64,000 bases of DNA from Mucilaginibacter jinjuensis (GTDB taxonomy: Bacteria; Bacteroidota; Bacteroidia; Sphingobacteriales; Sphingobacteriaceae). Numbering within the stretch: the stretch's first letter is position 1; each line of letters begins with the position of its first letter. The stretch covers positions 186,001 to 250,000 of the forward strand of contig NZ_CP117167.1 of the NCBI RefSeq assembly GCF_028596025.1, in the 5' to 3' direction. Made by a program: the position numbers and the translations under genes. Shown here piece by piece: positions 25,901 through 34,414 of the stretch. The notes below the pieces were generated by a model that was not told the DNA's origin, made no database searches, and was given only the letters and a program-made list of their open reading frames with translations.

Positions 25901-26779
25901 TTAGTCTTCGTACCCAAACTGTTTCAGGTAGTTCTTTTTGCTGCGCCAGTCTGCAATTACCTTAACAAACATTTCGAGGAAGATTTTCTTCTGGAAAAAC
26001 TCCTCCATGCTGCGGCGTGCATAGGTACCAACAATTTTAAGCATCTCGCCGTTTTTACCGATCAGGATATTTTTTTGCGAGTCGCGCTCCACAATAATTT
26101 CGGCGCTGATGCGGTATAGCTTATCGCCCTCTTCAAACTTGGTAATAATTACCTCGGTGCTGTAAGGGATCTCTTTTTTATATTGTTTAAACACCTGCTC
26201 GCGGATCATCTCCGACGCAAAGAAACGGTCGTTACGATCGGTCAGGAAATCTTTTTCATAATAGGCAGGGTGCTCGGGCAGGTTTTCCAGAATGAAATCC
26301 ATAATAGCCTTTACATTATGCTGGTGCAGGGCCGAGATAGCGAAAACCACTTTAGGGTTCAGTTTCTCTTGCCAATACTCAATTTTCTGCTTAACGGTTT
26401 CTTCGTCGCTCTGGTCAATCTTGTTAATTAAAACAGCAATCGGTGCTTCCGATTTTTGCAGTTTAATCATCACATCGCCTTCGTCGTATTTTTCGTTAAT
26501 ATCTGTAACCAGCAAAATCAGGTCGGCATCCACAATGCTGCCATCAACCTGGTGCATCATGCTTTCCTGTAACTGGTACGCCGGTTTAATAACACCCGGG
26601 GTATCAGAAAACACAATCTGGTAATCGTCTTCGTTTACAATACCCAGTATACGGTGCCTGGTTGTTTGCGCCTTTGGGGTAATGATCGACATTTTTTCGC
26701 CCACCAATGCGTTCATCAATGTTGATTTACCTGCGTTGGGTTTACCAATAATGCTTACAAAACCTGCCTTATGACTCAT
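25901..26779 (-). CDS. era: GTPase Era
   Basis: 292 aa. The GTPase domain carries a P loop GKPNAGKSTL (12-21), the effector TTRHRI, DTPG and NKID. The C-terminal KH domain (about 205-285, VIITKFEEGDKLYRISAEIIVERD and LIGKNGEMLK) binds the 3' end of 16S rRNA. Era is needed for 30S maturation. Its start codon faces the tRNA promoter on the other strand. It is co-oriented with der. Confidence 0.97.
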   Translation of the reverse strand: MSHKAGFVSIIGKPNAGKSTLMNALVGEKMSIITPKAQTTRHRILGIVNEDDYQIVFSDTPGVIKPAYQLQESMMHQVDGSIVDADLILLVTDINEKYDEGDVMIKLQKSEAPIAVLINKIDQSDEETVKQKIEYWQEKLNPKVVFAISALHQHNVKAIMDFILENLPEHPAYYEKDFLTDRNDRFFASEMIREQVFKQYKKEIPYSTEVIITKFEEGDKLYRISAEIIVERDSQKNILIGKNGEMLKIVGTYARRSMEEFFQKKIFLEMFVKVIADWRSKKNYLKQFGYED

Positions 26780-26800
26780 TTAAAAATATTTAATTTTTTA

Positions 26801-26832
26801 TTTGGAGTACAAAGAAACGAATTATATCTTTG
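26801..26832 (+). promoter_or_regulatory. Promoter of tRNA-fMet copy 1
   Basis: TTTG (26801-26804) and TATCTTTG (26825-26832) match the Bacteroidota -33/-7 consensus exactly with 20 nt between. The tRNA 5' end is 25 nt after the -7 box. Confidence 0.75.
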
Positions 26833-26856
26833 CAGTCCAATAAAAAAAACACATAG

Positions 26857-26929
<73 letters not shown>

Positions 26930-26940
26930 CCCAGAATGAA

Positions 26941-26972
26941 AAAGCCTCAGATGAAAATCTGAGGCTTTTTTG
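26941..26972. terminator. Terminator of tRNA-fMet copy 1 (bidirectional)
   Basis: AAGCCTCAGAT / ATCTGAGGCTT with a GAAA tetraloop and T run. It also faces the minus-strand histidine kinase gene that ends at 26999. The same hairpin follows copy 2. Confidence 0.9.
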
Positions 26973-26998
26973 CGTTTGGAAGAATTCTTAGCTCTTCA

Positions 26999-28333
26999 TC
27001 AATTAGCCCCTTCTCCAGCCGGTATAAAAATAAAAAAACTGGAGCCCTGGCCAAATACGCTTTCAAAGCCTATCCTGCCGCCCTGGCGTTCGGTAAACTC
27101 CTTGCATAACAATAATCCCAAGCCAACCCCTTTTTCATTATTGGTGCCGAAGCCGGGCTCGGTATTAATGGAGAATATTTTTTCCTGTTTACTTAGGTCA
27201 ATGCCTTTGCCGTTATCGCTAACGGTTATCTTACACTCGTGCTGCACCAATTGGGCATCTACATTAATAATACCACCGTTTGGCGTAAACTTTATGGCAT
27301 TGCTAATGAGGTTACGCAATACCAGTTGCAGCATATTTATATCAGCAATTACTGTAAGCTCAGGGTTAATTTTATAGCTGAGGGCGATACCCTTTTTATC
27401 GGCCTGGGTTTTGCCCATCTCCAACGTACTTTTTATCACGTTAAGCAGGTTTGCCAGTACCAAATTAATCGTAGGCCCCTCCATTTGTGATTTAGCCCAT
27501 TGCAATAAATTGGTAAGCATATCCATGGTGCCATTGGTAGCCAGCAATAATTCCTGTTCTATTCCGGCGCGCTCCGATCCTTCTATTTCATTTTCGCTAA
27601 GCAACTGTAAGTAACTTTGTATGTTAATCAGTGGTGTTCGCATATCATGCGAGATAATAGACATGAGCTTGTTTTTTTCGGCATCAATTTTCTCCAATTG
27701 CTCATTTTGAAACAGGATGTGCCGGTTTTGTTCTTCAATAGCTGTAGCCTTCTCTTCTACAGCCACCCGCTCTTTATCATAGTTTTTGCGGATGTATTTA
27801 ATAACAATATAAATGACGATAACCGGCAATGGGAAGGCCGTAATCCTGTCTATCAGTTCGCCTTTACCTGCAACAAAAGGATATTTAACCAGTTGCGGAT
27901 TATAATAGGCCACAATATGTAAAATCAGAAAACACAGCATATACAGTATTAGCCAGGCCAAATGCTGCCGGTATGGCGAAATGGCAAATACCAACAACAG
28001 GTAAGCCGGCCATATAATATCGGTTGAGCCATGAATGCCCGAATTAGCGAAGTAGTTAACTGAGAAAATAGCTATACCCGCTACCCCGAATAAAATACTG
28101 CTATGCGGTTTGTTATTAAAGCGGGAGTTGTAATACTCATATATAAAAAACGAGCTTAATAATATGCACGACAAAGAAGCAATATAAAGCCCGGCAAAAA
28201 AATTATAAGGGATATAAAAAACAGCAAGTAAAACTAAACAAATAGTAATAGAGTGAAAGATCCTGCTTTCTAACGAAAAACCAGAAGAGTTGCCTATTAG
28301 CTTAAACCAAACACCATTCAACTTTTTTAGCAT
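26999..28333 (-). CDS. Membrane sensor histidine kinase
   Basis: 444 aa. About six transmembrane helices (25-180) form the sensor, with no periplasmic domain of note. A coiled linker (185-222) is followed by HisKA with His229 (MSIISHDMRTPLIN) and an HATPase domain with LRNLISNAIKFTPNGG, DNGKGID and GVGLGLLLCKEF. A membrane-embedded input suggests sensing in or near the bilayer. The divergent gene at 28480 is a broken response regulator, so this kinase may have lost its partner. Confidence 0.9.
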   Translation of the reverse strand: MLKKLNGVWFKLIGNSSGFSLESRIFHSITICLVLLAVFYIPYNFFAGLYIASLSCILLSSFFIYEYYNSRFNNKPHSSILFGVAGIAIFSVNYFANSGIHGSTDIIWPAYLLLVFAISPYRQHLAWLILYMLCFLILHIVAYYNPQLVKYPFVAGKGELIDRITAFPLPVIVIYIVIKYIRKNYDKERVAVEEKATAIEEQNRHILFQNEQLEKIDAEKNKLMSIISHDMRTPLINIQSYLQLLSENEIEGSERAGIEQELLLATNGTMDMLTNLLQWAKSQMEGPTINLVLANLLNVIKSTLEMGKTQADKKGIALSYKINPELTVIADINMLQLVLRNLISNAIKFTPNGGIINVDAQLVQHECKITVSDNGKGIDLSKQEKIFSINTEPGFGTNNEKGVGLGLLLCKEFTERQGGRIGFESVFGQGSSFFIFIPAGEGAN

Positions 28334-28479
28334 AGGCTAATAATATATGTAGAATAACCGTGCCCTACGCAGCCAGAGTACATACTAATTACGATGCGCC
28401 CGGTTAATTGGTTTAAAGTTTATAAAACTTTAGCTATAGTGAAAGAAATTTAATTAATAAAGATTGATCACATTATAAT

Positions 28480-28695
28480 ATGACCCTTGTTTTTAATGAA
28501 AATTACCAAAACTCGCCAAGTACCATCATTGAACGCATCCGCCTTCAAAAAAAATGGGAGAATGAAAACGTAATTGTTGGCCGCAGTTTGGATGTGTTCA
28601 TTTCCAAACTAAGAAAGAAATTGGAGTATGATGGGTCTATTCAGCTGGTTAATATAGATAGTAAGGGGTATAAGTTGAGGGTTGGGAATGTTTAG
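28480..28695 (+). pseudogene. Remnant of an OmpR/PhoB-type response regulator (winged-helix end only)
   Basis: The 71-codon ORF matches the last half of an OmpR-type DNA-binding domain: VIVGRSLDVFISKLRKKLEYD (recognition helix region) and GYKLRV at the end. The receiver domain and the first half of the winged helix are missing, and no remnant of a receiver is seen in the 150 bp upstream. It lies divergent from a histidine kinase, its likely former partner. A short functional DNA-binding peptide is not excluded. Confidence 0.6.
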
Positions 28696-28721
28696 AGCAA
28701 AGAATTAGGCTATAGCTAACT

Positions 28722-29264
28722 TTAAAATGCTTCGCCTTCATCATGGTCTAAATCCGGGATTGTTATCTTGTATGTGAAAACCTTTACCCTTTCCTCCGAA
28801 TACAAACCTCCTAAAACCACATTCCATTCGTTATTAATATAATTACAGTATGCCGTATTAATCGCAAGCCCATCTTTATTCTTAATCAATAGAGATCTGT
28901 TTTCTATTGTTTCTAGTGTAGCTGTAAGAGGCTCTAACTGCAATATTTTATCAAAAATAATTGGTTGAAACTGCTGGTAAACTTTGCCCCAAGCCAATTC
29001 ATTTTGTTTGGATGTGTCATAGCCCGGTCCCCATTTATCACTTATATAAGGGATAGTGCCAATAAAATCATCATTTACAAATAGCCTAGCATATATAATT
29101 ATAAATTCCTGGTTTTCGTCCAGGTACAATTTCCCGTATTCATATCTTTCATCAAACTCAACATGGGTTATAGGCAGCTTTAACATTTTTACCAGTTTGT
29201 CAACTTCATAAGCCATGCTAAACTCTCTGATCTCAGATGGTTTCGACGTTAGTATTCCAGGCAT
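28722..29264 (-). CDS. Protein of unknown function downstream of the dienelactone hydrolase
   Basis: 180 aa, cytosolic, acidic and AT-rich, with no recognised domain. Beta-rich blocks (YEYGKLYLDENQEFIIIYARLFV, then WNVVLGGLYSEERVKVFTYKI) alternate with a helical middle. It starts 7 nt after the hydrolase stop, so the two are probably one transcription unit. An internal ATG at residue 17 is another possible start. Confidence 0.5.
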   Translation of the reverse strand: MPGILTSKPSEIREFSMAYEVDKLVKMLKLPITHVEFDERYEYGKLYLDENQEFIIIYARLFVNDDFIGTIPYISDKWGPGYDTSKQNELAWGKVYQQFQPIIFDKILQLEPLTATLETIENRSLLIKNKDGLAINTAYCNYINNEWNVVLGGLYSEERVKVFTYKITIPDLDHDEGEAF

Positions 29265-29271
29265 TATGCTA

Positions 29272-30159
29272 TTATTTTAAATTCGCCTTAAAAAACTCAA
29301 TTGTCCTTTTCCATGCTAACTCTGCTGCCGTTTTATCATAACGGGGGGTGGTATCGTTATGGAAACCGTGGTTAGCTCCTTCGTAAATAAAGGCTTCGTA
29401 TTTTTTGTTGTTGGTTTTCAGCGCAGCTTCGTAAGCGGGCCATCCACCTGTAATGCGGGTATCTAACGAGGCATAGTGCAGCATCAGCGGTGCTTTAATT
29501 TTCGGCACGTCTGCGGCATCGGGCTGGGCGCCGTAAAAAGGTACTGCTGCAGCCAGATCAGGCAGGCGCACGGCCATCATGTTGGCAATACCGCCGCCGT
29601 AGCAAAAACCAACAACTCCTACTTTGCCATTGCAGTCTTTATGGTTTTTGAGGTAATGGAACGCATCTATAAAATCCTGCTCCATTTCGCCTTTGTCGCG
29701 TTTGGCTTGCAGTTCGCGGCCCTGGTCGTCATTGCCGGGATAGCCGCCAAGTGGCGTAAGCGCATCAGGTGCAAGCGTGATGAAACCGGCAAGGGCAGCG
29801 CGGCGGGCTACATCTTCAATATAAGGGTTTAAGCCACGGTTTTCGTGCACTACAATAATACCTCCCAGTTTGCCTTTGGCGTCCGCAGGTTTAGAAAGCA
29901 ATGCTTTTATCTTTCCGCCACCATTAGGTGAATCATAAGTAATATATTCTGATTTTAAGCGGGGATCATCAGCTTTAACCTGTATGTTATCCTGGTAGTT
30001 AGGCATCAGGAAACTCATTAGCGCAGGCACGGTTAAACCGCCAACAGCATACAGCGATAGTTTCTGCATAAATGCCCGGCGGTCGAGGCGACTGTGCGCA
30101 TAATCATCGTATAGGTCAAATACCTCTTGCTTAATATCTTCTTTATTAATCTGGTTCAT
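29272..30159 (-). CDS. Dienelactone hydrolase family protein
   Basis: 295 aa. The N-terminus has a twin-Arg-like segment ([16 protein letters not shown], 26-41), which suggests Tat export, although the RRxFxxK motif is imperfect. The alpha/beta hydrolase domain has HENRGL (105-110) and Cys186 (GFCYGGG), the nucleophile typical of dienelactone hydrolases, and a His near the end (ANHGFHND). Its natural ester or lactone substrate is unknown; a role in chlorocatechol degradation is not supported by the neighbours. A lasso-like small ORF lies just upstream. Confidence 0.82.
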   Translation of the reverse strand: MNQINKEDIKQEVFDLYDDYAHSRLDRRAFMQKLSLYAVGGLTVPALMSFLMPNYQDNIQVKADDPRLKSEYITYDSPNGGGKIKALLSKPADAKGKLGGIIVVHENRGLNPYIEDVARRAALAGFITLAPDALTPLGGYPGNDDQGRELQAKRDKGEMEQDFIDAFHYLKNHKDCNGKVGVVGFCYGGGIANMMAVRLPDLAAAVPFYGAQPDAADVPKIKAPLMLHYASLDTRITGGWPAYEAALKTNNKKYEAFIYEGANHGFHNDTTPRYDKTAAELAWKRTIEFFKANLK

Positions 30160-30213
30160 GGTAGATAGTGGTTTTACTCAAATATAATAACAATAAAACG
30201 GCCTTAAAACACA

Positions 30214-30393
30214 TTAACTAAAGTAAGTGGCTTTAATAAGAGCGCCATTATAACTAAACAGTTTGTAATACCCGCCCTCATGATTTTGAAAAACAGAACC
30301 ACTGGCAATAATGTCGGCACCAATAGTTTCTACGTCAGGTTTTATCCATTGCTTCTTCTTTATAGCAGTTTTTTGCTCCTCACTTTTTTTCAT
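30214..30393 (-). CDS. 59-aa RiPP/lasso-precursor-like peptide (orphan)
   Basis: Not in the usual size range, but clearly open: MKKSEEQKTA..., 59 aa. Trp16-x-x-Pro19-x-Val21-x3-Gly25 matches the spacing of the lasso leader motif YxxPxLxxxG, and a Ser replaces Thr near the cut site (S31). A Gly32 followed by Glu39 would give an 8-residue ring; the 20-residue tail (GGYYKLF to ATYFS) is aromatic. No asparagine-synthetase-like or protease gene is nearby, so maturation enzymes would have to lie elsewhere. The dienelactone hydrolase starts 54 nt downstream on the same strand. The alternative is an unrelated small protein. Confidence 0.45.
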   Translation of the reverse strand: MKKSEEQKTAIKKKQWIKPDVETIGADIIASGSVFQNHEGGYYKLFSYNGALIKATYFS

Positions 30394-30661
30394 CTTTATT
30401 TCAATTAAAGCTCACAGCAATATAAAAACAAAAGCATTTAATCTAAAGCAAAAGGCTGTATGTCACCAATTTGTTAACATAGGCTGGTAGAGTTATAAAC
30501 AAATTAAACATCCTTATTGCAGAAGAAAAACTTTTAATTATTATTGCGTCGAATAAACGCAATGTTGTACCCCGTATTGCGGAAACCAATTATATTAATT
30601 CGCCTTTTTGATTTGTCATGGAGGCAACAACCTTTAATCAATTTAAGCTATTTAACCATCC

Positions 30662-31792
30662 ATGACCAGTAAAACACCGGCCTACCTCGAAACCAAAAAC
30701 CATTATGAAATCCTCGACGGTTTACGTGGGGTAGCAGCCATTATTGTAGTTATTTTCCACGTTTTAGAAACCTACTCGGGCACACGTTTCAAACAGATCA
30801 TTAATCATGGCTATTTGGCTGTCGATTTCTTTTTCCTGCTTTCGGGTTTCGTGGTAGCCTACGCTTACGATGACCGCTGGGGTAAAATGACGCAGTGGGA
30901 TTTCTACAAACGCCGCCTTATCCGTCTGCAGCCTATGGTTATTATGGGTTCTATCATTGGCGCTATATTCTTTTACACACAGGGCGGTGCCTTGTGGCCG
31001 CTTATTAACCAAACACAGGTTTGGCACATGCTGCTGGTTATGCTGGTTGGCTTTACCATGCTGCCTTTGCCTATCTCGATGGACATCCGCGGATGGCAGG
31101 AAATGCACCCGCTGAACGGCCCAGCCTGGTCGCTATTTTTCGAATATGTTGCCAATATCCTGTATGCACTGGTGTTCCGCCGGTTTTCTAAAAAAGTATT
31201 GGGCGTGTTTGTGGTGATATTTGCAGCAATGTTGGTGCGCTATTTAGTATGGGGACCAACCGGCGATGTCATTGGCGGCTGGAGCATTAATGCAGAGCAG
31301 CTTAACATTGGTTTTACCCGTTTACTTTATCCGTTTTTCGCCGGTATCTTGCTTTGCCGCATGGGTAAACTCATCCATGTTAAAAATGCTTTTACCGTAT
31401 GTAGTCTGTTGCTTATCGTTGTGTTTTTTATCCCGAGGATTGGTGATGAACATACTTTGTGGATGAATGGCTTATACGAATCATTCTCTATCATCCTCGT
31501 GTTCCCGCTTATTGTTGCCCTTGGCGCTGGCGGCCACATTACTGGCGGTTTCGCCAAAAAAGCATGTAAGTTTCTGGGCGATATATCGTATCCTATTTAC
31601 ATTACCCACTATGCTTTAATTTATACCTATACCGCCTGGGTATCTGATGATAAAATACCAATGGATTATGGTATGCAAATTGGCGCGCTGCTGGTTATAG
31701 CCGCCGTTGCCATTGCCTGGGTATGCCTCAAATTTTACGACGAGCCTGTTCGCGAATGGTTGAGGAAACGTTATTTAGTGAAGAAAGCTTAA
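30662..31792 (+). CDS. OafA/YrhL-type acyltransferase (acyltransferase 3), copy 1
   Basis: 376 aa, about ten transmembrane helices. The signature His is in FHVLE (about 38) after LRGVAAIIVVIF, and RLIRLQPM is the conserved Arg block. These integral membrane enzymes transfer acyl groups to cell-surface sugars or lipids. A paralogue with the same layout is at 34.9 kb on the other strand. No polysaccharide locus adjoins either, so the acceptor is unknown. Confidence 0.85.
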   Translation: MTSKTPAYLETKNHYEILDGLRGVAAIIVVIFHVLETYSGTRFKQIINHGYLAVDFFFLLSGFVVAYAYDDRWGKMTQWDFYKRRLIRLQPMVIMGSIIGAIFFYTQGGALWPLINQTQVWHMLLVMLVGFTMLPLPISMDIRGWQEMHPLNGPAWSLFFEYVANILYALVFRRFSKKVLGVFVVIFAAMLVRYLVWGPTGDVIGGWSINAEQLNIGFTRLLYPFFAGILLCRMGKLIHVKNAFTVCSLLLIVVFFIPRIGDEHTLWMNGLYESFSIILVFPLIVALGAGGHITGGFAKKACKFLGDISYPIYITHYALIYTYTAWVSDDKIPMDYGMQIGALLVIAAVAIAWVCLKFYDEPVREWLRKRYLVKKA

Positions 31793-31810
31793 GTGCAGAT
31801 TACACATTAT

Positions 31811-31846
31811 AGGAAACGTCGTGGTTAATAATCGCGGCGTTTTTGC
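31811..31846 (+). terminator. Probable terminator after acyltransferase 1
   Basis: AACGTCGTGG and TCGCGGCGTT can pair with G-T wobbles, followed by a T run. It lies 20 nt after the stop codon. Confidence 0.45.
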
Positions 31847-31871
31847 GTTACAGAATAACCTATATCTCAAT

Positions 31872-31962
31872 TTGTCATTGCGAGCGATAGCGTGGCAATC
31901 TCGTCGTATGTATATCCGATTTACGTACTACGAGATTGCCACGCTATCGCTCGCAATGACAA
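31872..31962. repeat. TGTCATT-type inverted-repeat element, 37-bp arms
   Basis: Left arm 31872-31908 and right arm 31926-31962 are reverse complements with one mismatch around a 17-nt loop. The ends read TTGTCATTGCGAGCGATAGC. It is a long near-perfect hairpin in a 250-bp gap, with no coding capacity. It is the cleanest copy of the family in this window. Confidence 0.85.
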
Positions 31963-32043
31963 TAATTAAAAATCCCAACCCGCCCGCGGAAGACAACAAA
32001 CCACCTTCACCTTTCATGGAATAGTATTTGCATTCCTTCAATC

Positions 32044-32430
32044 ATGAAAGAAGAAACCATCAAAAAAGCAGCCCGTATCCTGTTGGGAGCTAACTTAATA
32101 TTCGCAGGCATTAGCCATTTAACCTTCGCCCGAAAGGCATTTAAAGCACAGGTGCCGGATTGGGTTCCCTTAAAAATAGATGATACGGTAGTGTATTCAG
32201 GCATTGCCGAGATTGCCTTAGGCAGCGCCCTGGTATTTACGCCTAAAAAATATGAAGAGAAAGTAGGACAAGTTGCTGCAGGTTTCTTCACAGCGGTATT
32301 TCCTGGCAATATTTCGCAATACACCCATCATCGTAGTGCATTTGGTTTAGATACTGATAAAAAAAGGTTTGTCCGCCTGCTGTTTCAACCGGTGCTGGTT
32401 TACTGGGCATTAAAAAGCACCAGTAAGTAA
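32044..32430 (+). CDS. DoxX-like small membrane protein
   Basis: 128 aa, four predicted hydrophobic helices (about 8-28, 45-65, 76-95, 108-125). ILLGANLIFAGISHLTF resembles the start of DoxX/DoxD-like proteins. Three related DoxX-type proteins occur in this window (here, 39.1 kb, 45.6 kb). Their role is often linked to redox or quinone metabolism, but is not established for this one. It precedes the SnoaL-like gene by 90 bp. Confidence 0.6.
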   Translation: MKEETIKKAARILLGANLIFAGISHLTFARKAFKAQVPDWVPLKIDDTVVYSGIAEIALGSALVFTPKKYEEKVGQVAAGFFTAVFPGNISQYTHHRSAFGLDTDKKRFVRLLFQPVLVYWALKSTSK

Positions 32431-32517
32431 GCTGCACTATTTTCATTTATTAAACTACTTTAATTTTATTGCGGCTGGCGCGATGTTCTTTTGTATACAC
32501 CAAAAAAACAAACGAAT

Positions 32518-32862
32518 ATGATAACGTCAGTTGAAGAAATGATCGGAAAATATGTGAATGCCTGGAACCATCACAACGTCGACGAGTTTAAAGCAGCCTT
32601 TGCCGAATGCTGGTCTGCCGATGCTACCTACACCGACCCTAATTATGATATCGCAGGTTTAGATGCCATTGCCGAATTGGCGCAGATCTCATTAGACAAG
32701 CTCCCAGGCCGCACTTTCTCTGTATTAACCCAGCCCGAGTATCACCACAACGTTGGCCGCTACAACTGGCAGGTACATTTGCCCGAAGGCACTAAAGATG
32801 GTTTCGACTATTTTGAATTTAACAGCGAGTTTAAGATTACACGTATTGTAAGTTTCTTTTAA
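32518..32862 (+). CDS. SnoaL-like (NTF2 superfamily) protein
   Basis: 114 aa from the ATG at 32518. The start VEEMIGKYVNAWNHHNVDEFKAAF and the acidic DADATYTDP-like stretch (SADATYTDPN) are typical of SnoaL-like NTF2 folds, which serve as ligand-binding or cyclase/isomerase domains. The ligand is unknown. It is followed, after 42 bp carrying a strong inverted repeat, by a Crp/Fnr gene that may regulate it. Confidence 0.65.
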   Translation: MITSVEEMIGKYVNAWNHHNVDEFKAAFAECWSADATYTDPNYDIAGLDAIAELAQISLDKLPGRTFSVLTQPEYHHNVGRYNWQVHLPEGTKDGFDYFEFNSEFKITRIVSFF

Positions 32863-32872
32863 GTAATTATGG

Positions 32873-32913
32873 CTCGTACATTTTATATTTACCGAAAACG
32901 TAAAATGTACGAG
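32873..32913. promoter_or_regulatory. 13-bp inverted repeat across the Crp/Fnr start codon
   Basis: CTCGTACATTTTA (32873-32885) and TAAAATGTACGAG (32901-32913) are perfect reverse complements separated by 15 nt. The right arm contains the preferred start codon at 32905. It could be an operator for autoregulation or an RNA hairpin that hides the start codon. Confidence 0.65.
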
Positions 32914-33477
32914 CTTATTCTTTCCAATTTCGCCATGCATATTGTGCTCGATGCCGCCGAGGCCGAGCATATTAAAAGCAAATTGCAACACAAAACGGTA
33001 AAGAAAAACACAGTACTGCTTACCGCTGGCGAAACCTGCAAAAACATCTATTTTGTAAACAAAGGCTGCCTGCGCACTTTTGATACCGATGAGCGGGGCG
33101 AAGAACACAATATCCTCTTTTGCCCCGAAAACTGGTGGGCTGTTGATATTGCCAGTTTCTCTGACCAGCGGCCGGCCTTCTATAATATCAGTGCTTTAGA
33201 AGATACCGAAGTATTTTACTTCAGCTATCCCGTACTGGAACAACTTTATTTAGAGATCCCCAAACTTGAACGCTTCTTCCGCATTCTCACACAAAACGGC
33301 TTTAACCTGTACCAGCAACGCATTACCTCCAATCTAGCTAAAACTGCCGAAGAGCGTTACGAACTCTTCCACAGGCAATACCCCAAACTGGAGCAAAGGA
33401 TAGCACAGAAACAAATTGCCTCTTACCTTGGCATTACGCCTGTGTTTTTGAGTATGATTAGAGGGAGGAATGGGTAG
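32905..33477 (+). CDS. Crp/Fnr-family transcriptional regulator 1
   Basis: 190 aa from the ATG at 32905; an upstream ATG at 32869 is in frame but would put the inverted repeat inside the coding part. MYELILSNF matches starts of homologues. The cyclic-nucleotide-like barrel is at about 25-115 (TCKNIYFVNKGCLRTFDTDERGEEHNILFC). The C-terminal part has AEERYELF and QIASYLGITPVFLSMIR, the helix-turn-helix usual in Bacteroidota Crp-like proteins. Residues needed for cAMP binding are not obvious. The C-terminus is slightly short. Confidence 0.82.
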   Translation: MYELILSNFAMHIVLDAAEAEHIKSKLQHKTVKKNTVLLTAGETCKNIYFVNKGCLRTFDTDERGEEHNILFCPENWWAVDIASFSDQRPAFYNISALEDTEVFYFSYPVLEQLYLEIPKLERFFRILTQNGFNLYQQRITSNLAKTAEERYELFHRQYPKLEQRIAQKQIASYLGITPVFLSMIRGRNG

Positions 33478-33485
33478 GTAAAAAA

Positions 33486-33625
33486 GGCTGTCATGCTGTC
33501 CCGACTACCGTTGGGACGAAGCATGTAGGCAAAGGCCTTTTACGCCATGGCTACCGCTAATGCATGCTCGGTGATATCCTCCGCACATGCTTCGTCCCAA
33601 CAGTAGTCGGGACAGCATGACAGCC
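33486..33625. repeat. Inverted-repeat element, 41-bp arms with one mismatch
   Basis: Left arm 33486-33526 and right arm 33585-33625 match 40 of 41 positions as reverse complements (ends GGCTGTCATGC). The 58-nt core has no coding capacity. It lies in the gap 33478-33788, which has no gene. The end shares GTCATGC with the elements at 57.3 and 61.8 kb. Confidence 0.85.
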
Positions 33626-33788
33626 AGTTTTTCAAACATCCAAACATTTCTACATTATAATTCAGCCAATTAGTTGTAAGTTAATACTAATAGGTTTACT
33701 TTTATTTATTCCCCTTATTGATTTTTGCCCTTCCTTCGCCATGTCTAATTGGCAATTCTTAATGCTTACACCTTATTCAAATTATTTT

Positions 33789-34364
33789 ATGGAAAGAAAA
33801 TCATTTCTCAAATCGTGTCTCGCTGTGGGTGCAATCATTGCAACACCAATTAGTCTTGTTGCCAAAGGCATCACAAAATTCAGGGTAAATGCCGGGTTTA
33901 TGGTTGATGCTACTAAGAGCCGTACAGGTAAAGCTATTACGCTCTTCGAAGGTGATACTTTTCTCACTAAAGTTTCTACTGCCGATACAGATGGCGATAT
34001 ATATGCCTACGAATCATCACGGGTTAAAGAAGGTGGCCCTGCCCATCACGTACATTTTGCGCAAGACGAATGGTGGTATGTATTACAAGGCGAATTCTTA
34101 ATCAAAATTGGCGAAACAACCTACCATGCTAAAGTAGGCGACAGTGTATTTGGTCCGCGTATGGTACCTCACAGCTTCGCGAAAATAGGAGACGGTGAAG
34201 GCAGGCTGCTACAATTCTTTCAACCCGCCGGCAAGATGGAAGAATTCTTCGCCAAAGTAAGTGAAGGCGCCCTCAAAAATAAAAGCGAGGCCGAACAGGA
34301 TAAATTCAGGGAAGACTATGGCTTTAAACGGGTTGGGCCACCGATAAAGAATTTGAAGTTGTAG
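33789..34364 (+). CDS. Cupin-domain secreted protein
   Basis: 191 aa from the ATG at 33789. The N-terminus ERKSFLKSCLAVGAIIATP resembles a Tat or Sec signal. Cupin motif 1 (HHVHFAQDEWWYVLQGEFLI) and motif 2 (DSVFGPRMVPHSFAKIGDG) are clear, with several His and Glu as possible metal ligands. The enzymatic role is unknown. It is not in an operon with the Crp/Fnr gene; a 140-bp inverted repeat separates them. Confidence 0.75.
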   Translation: MERKSFLKSCLAVGAIIATPISLVAKGITKFRVNAGFMVDATKSRTGKAITLFEGDTFLTKVSTADTDGDIYAYESSRVKEGGPAHHVHFAQDEWWYVLQGEFLIKIGETTYHAKVGDSVFGPRMVPHSFAKIGDGEGRLLQFFQPAGKMEEFFAKVSEGALKNKSEAEQDKFREDYGFKRVGPPIKNLKL

Positions 34365-34414
34365 GCTTCGTTTTTTCGTCCCAATAATCTGAAAATATTA
34401 CATTGCATAATAAT

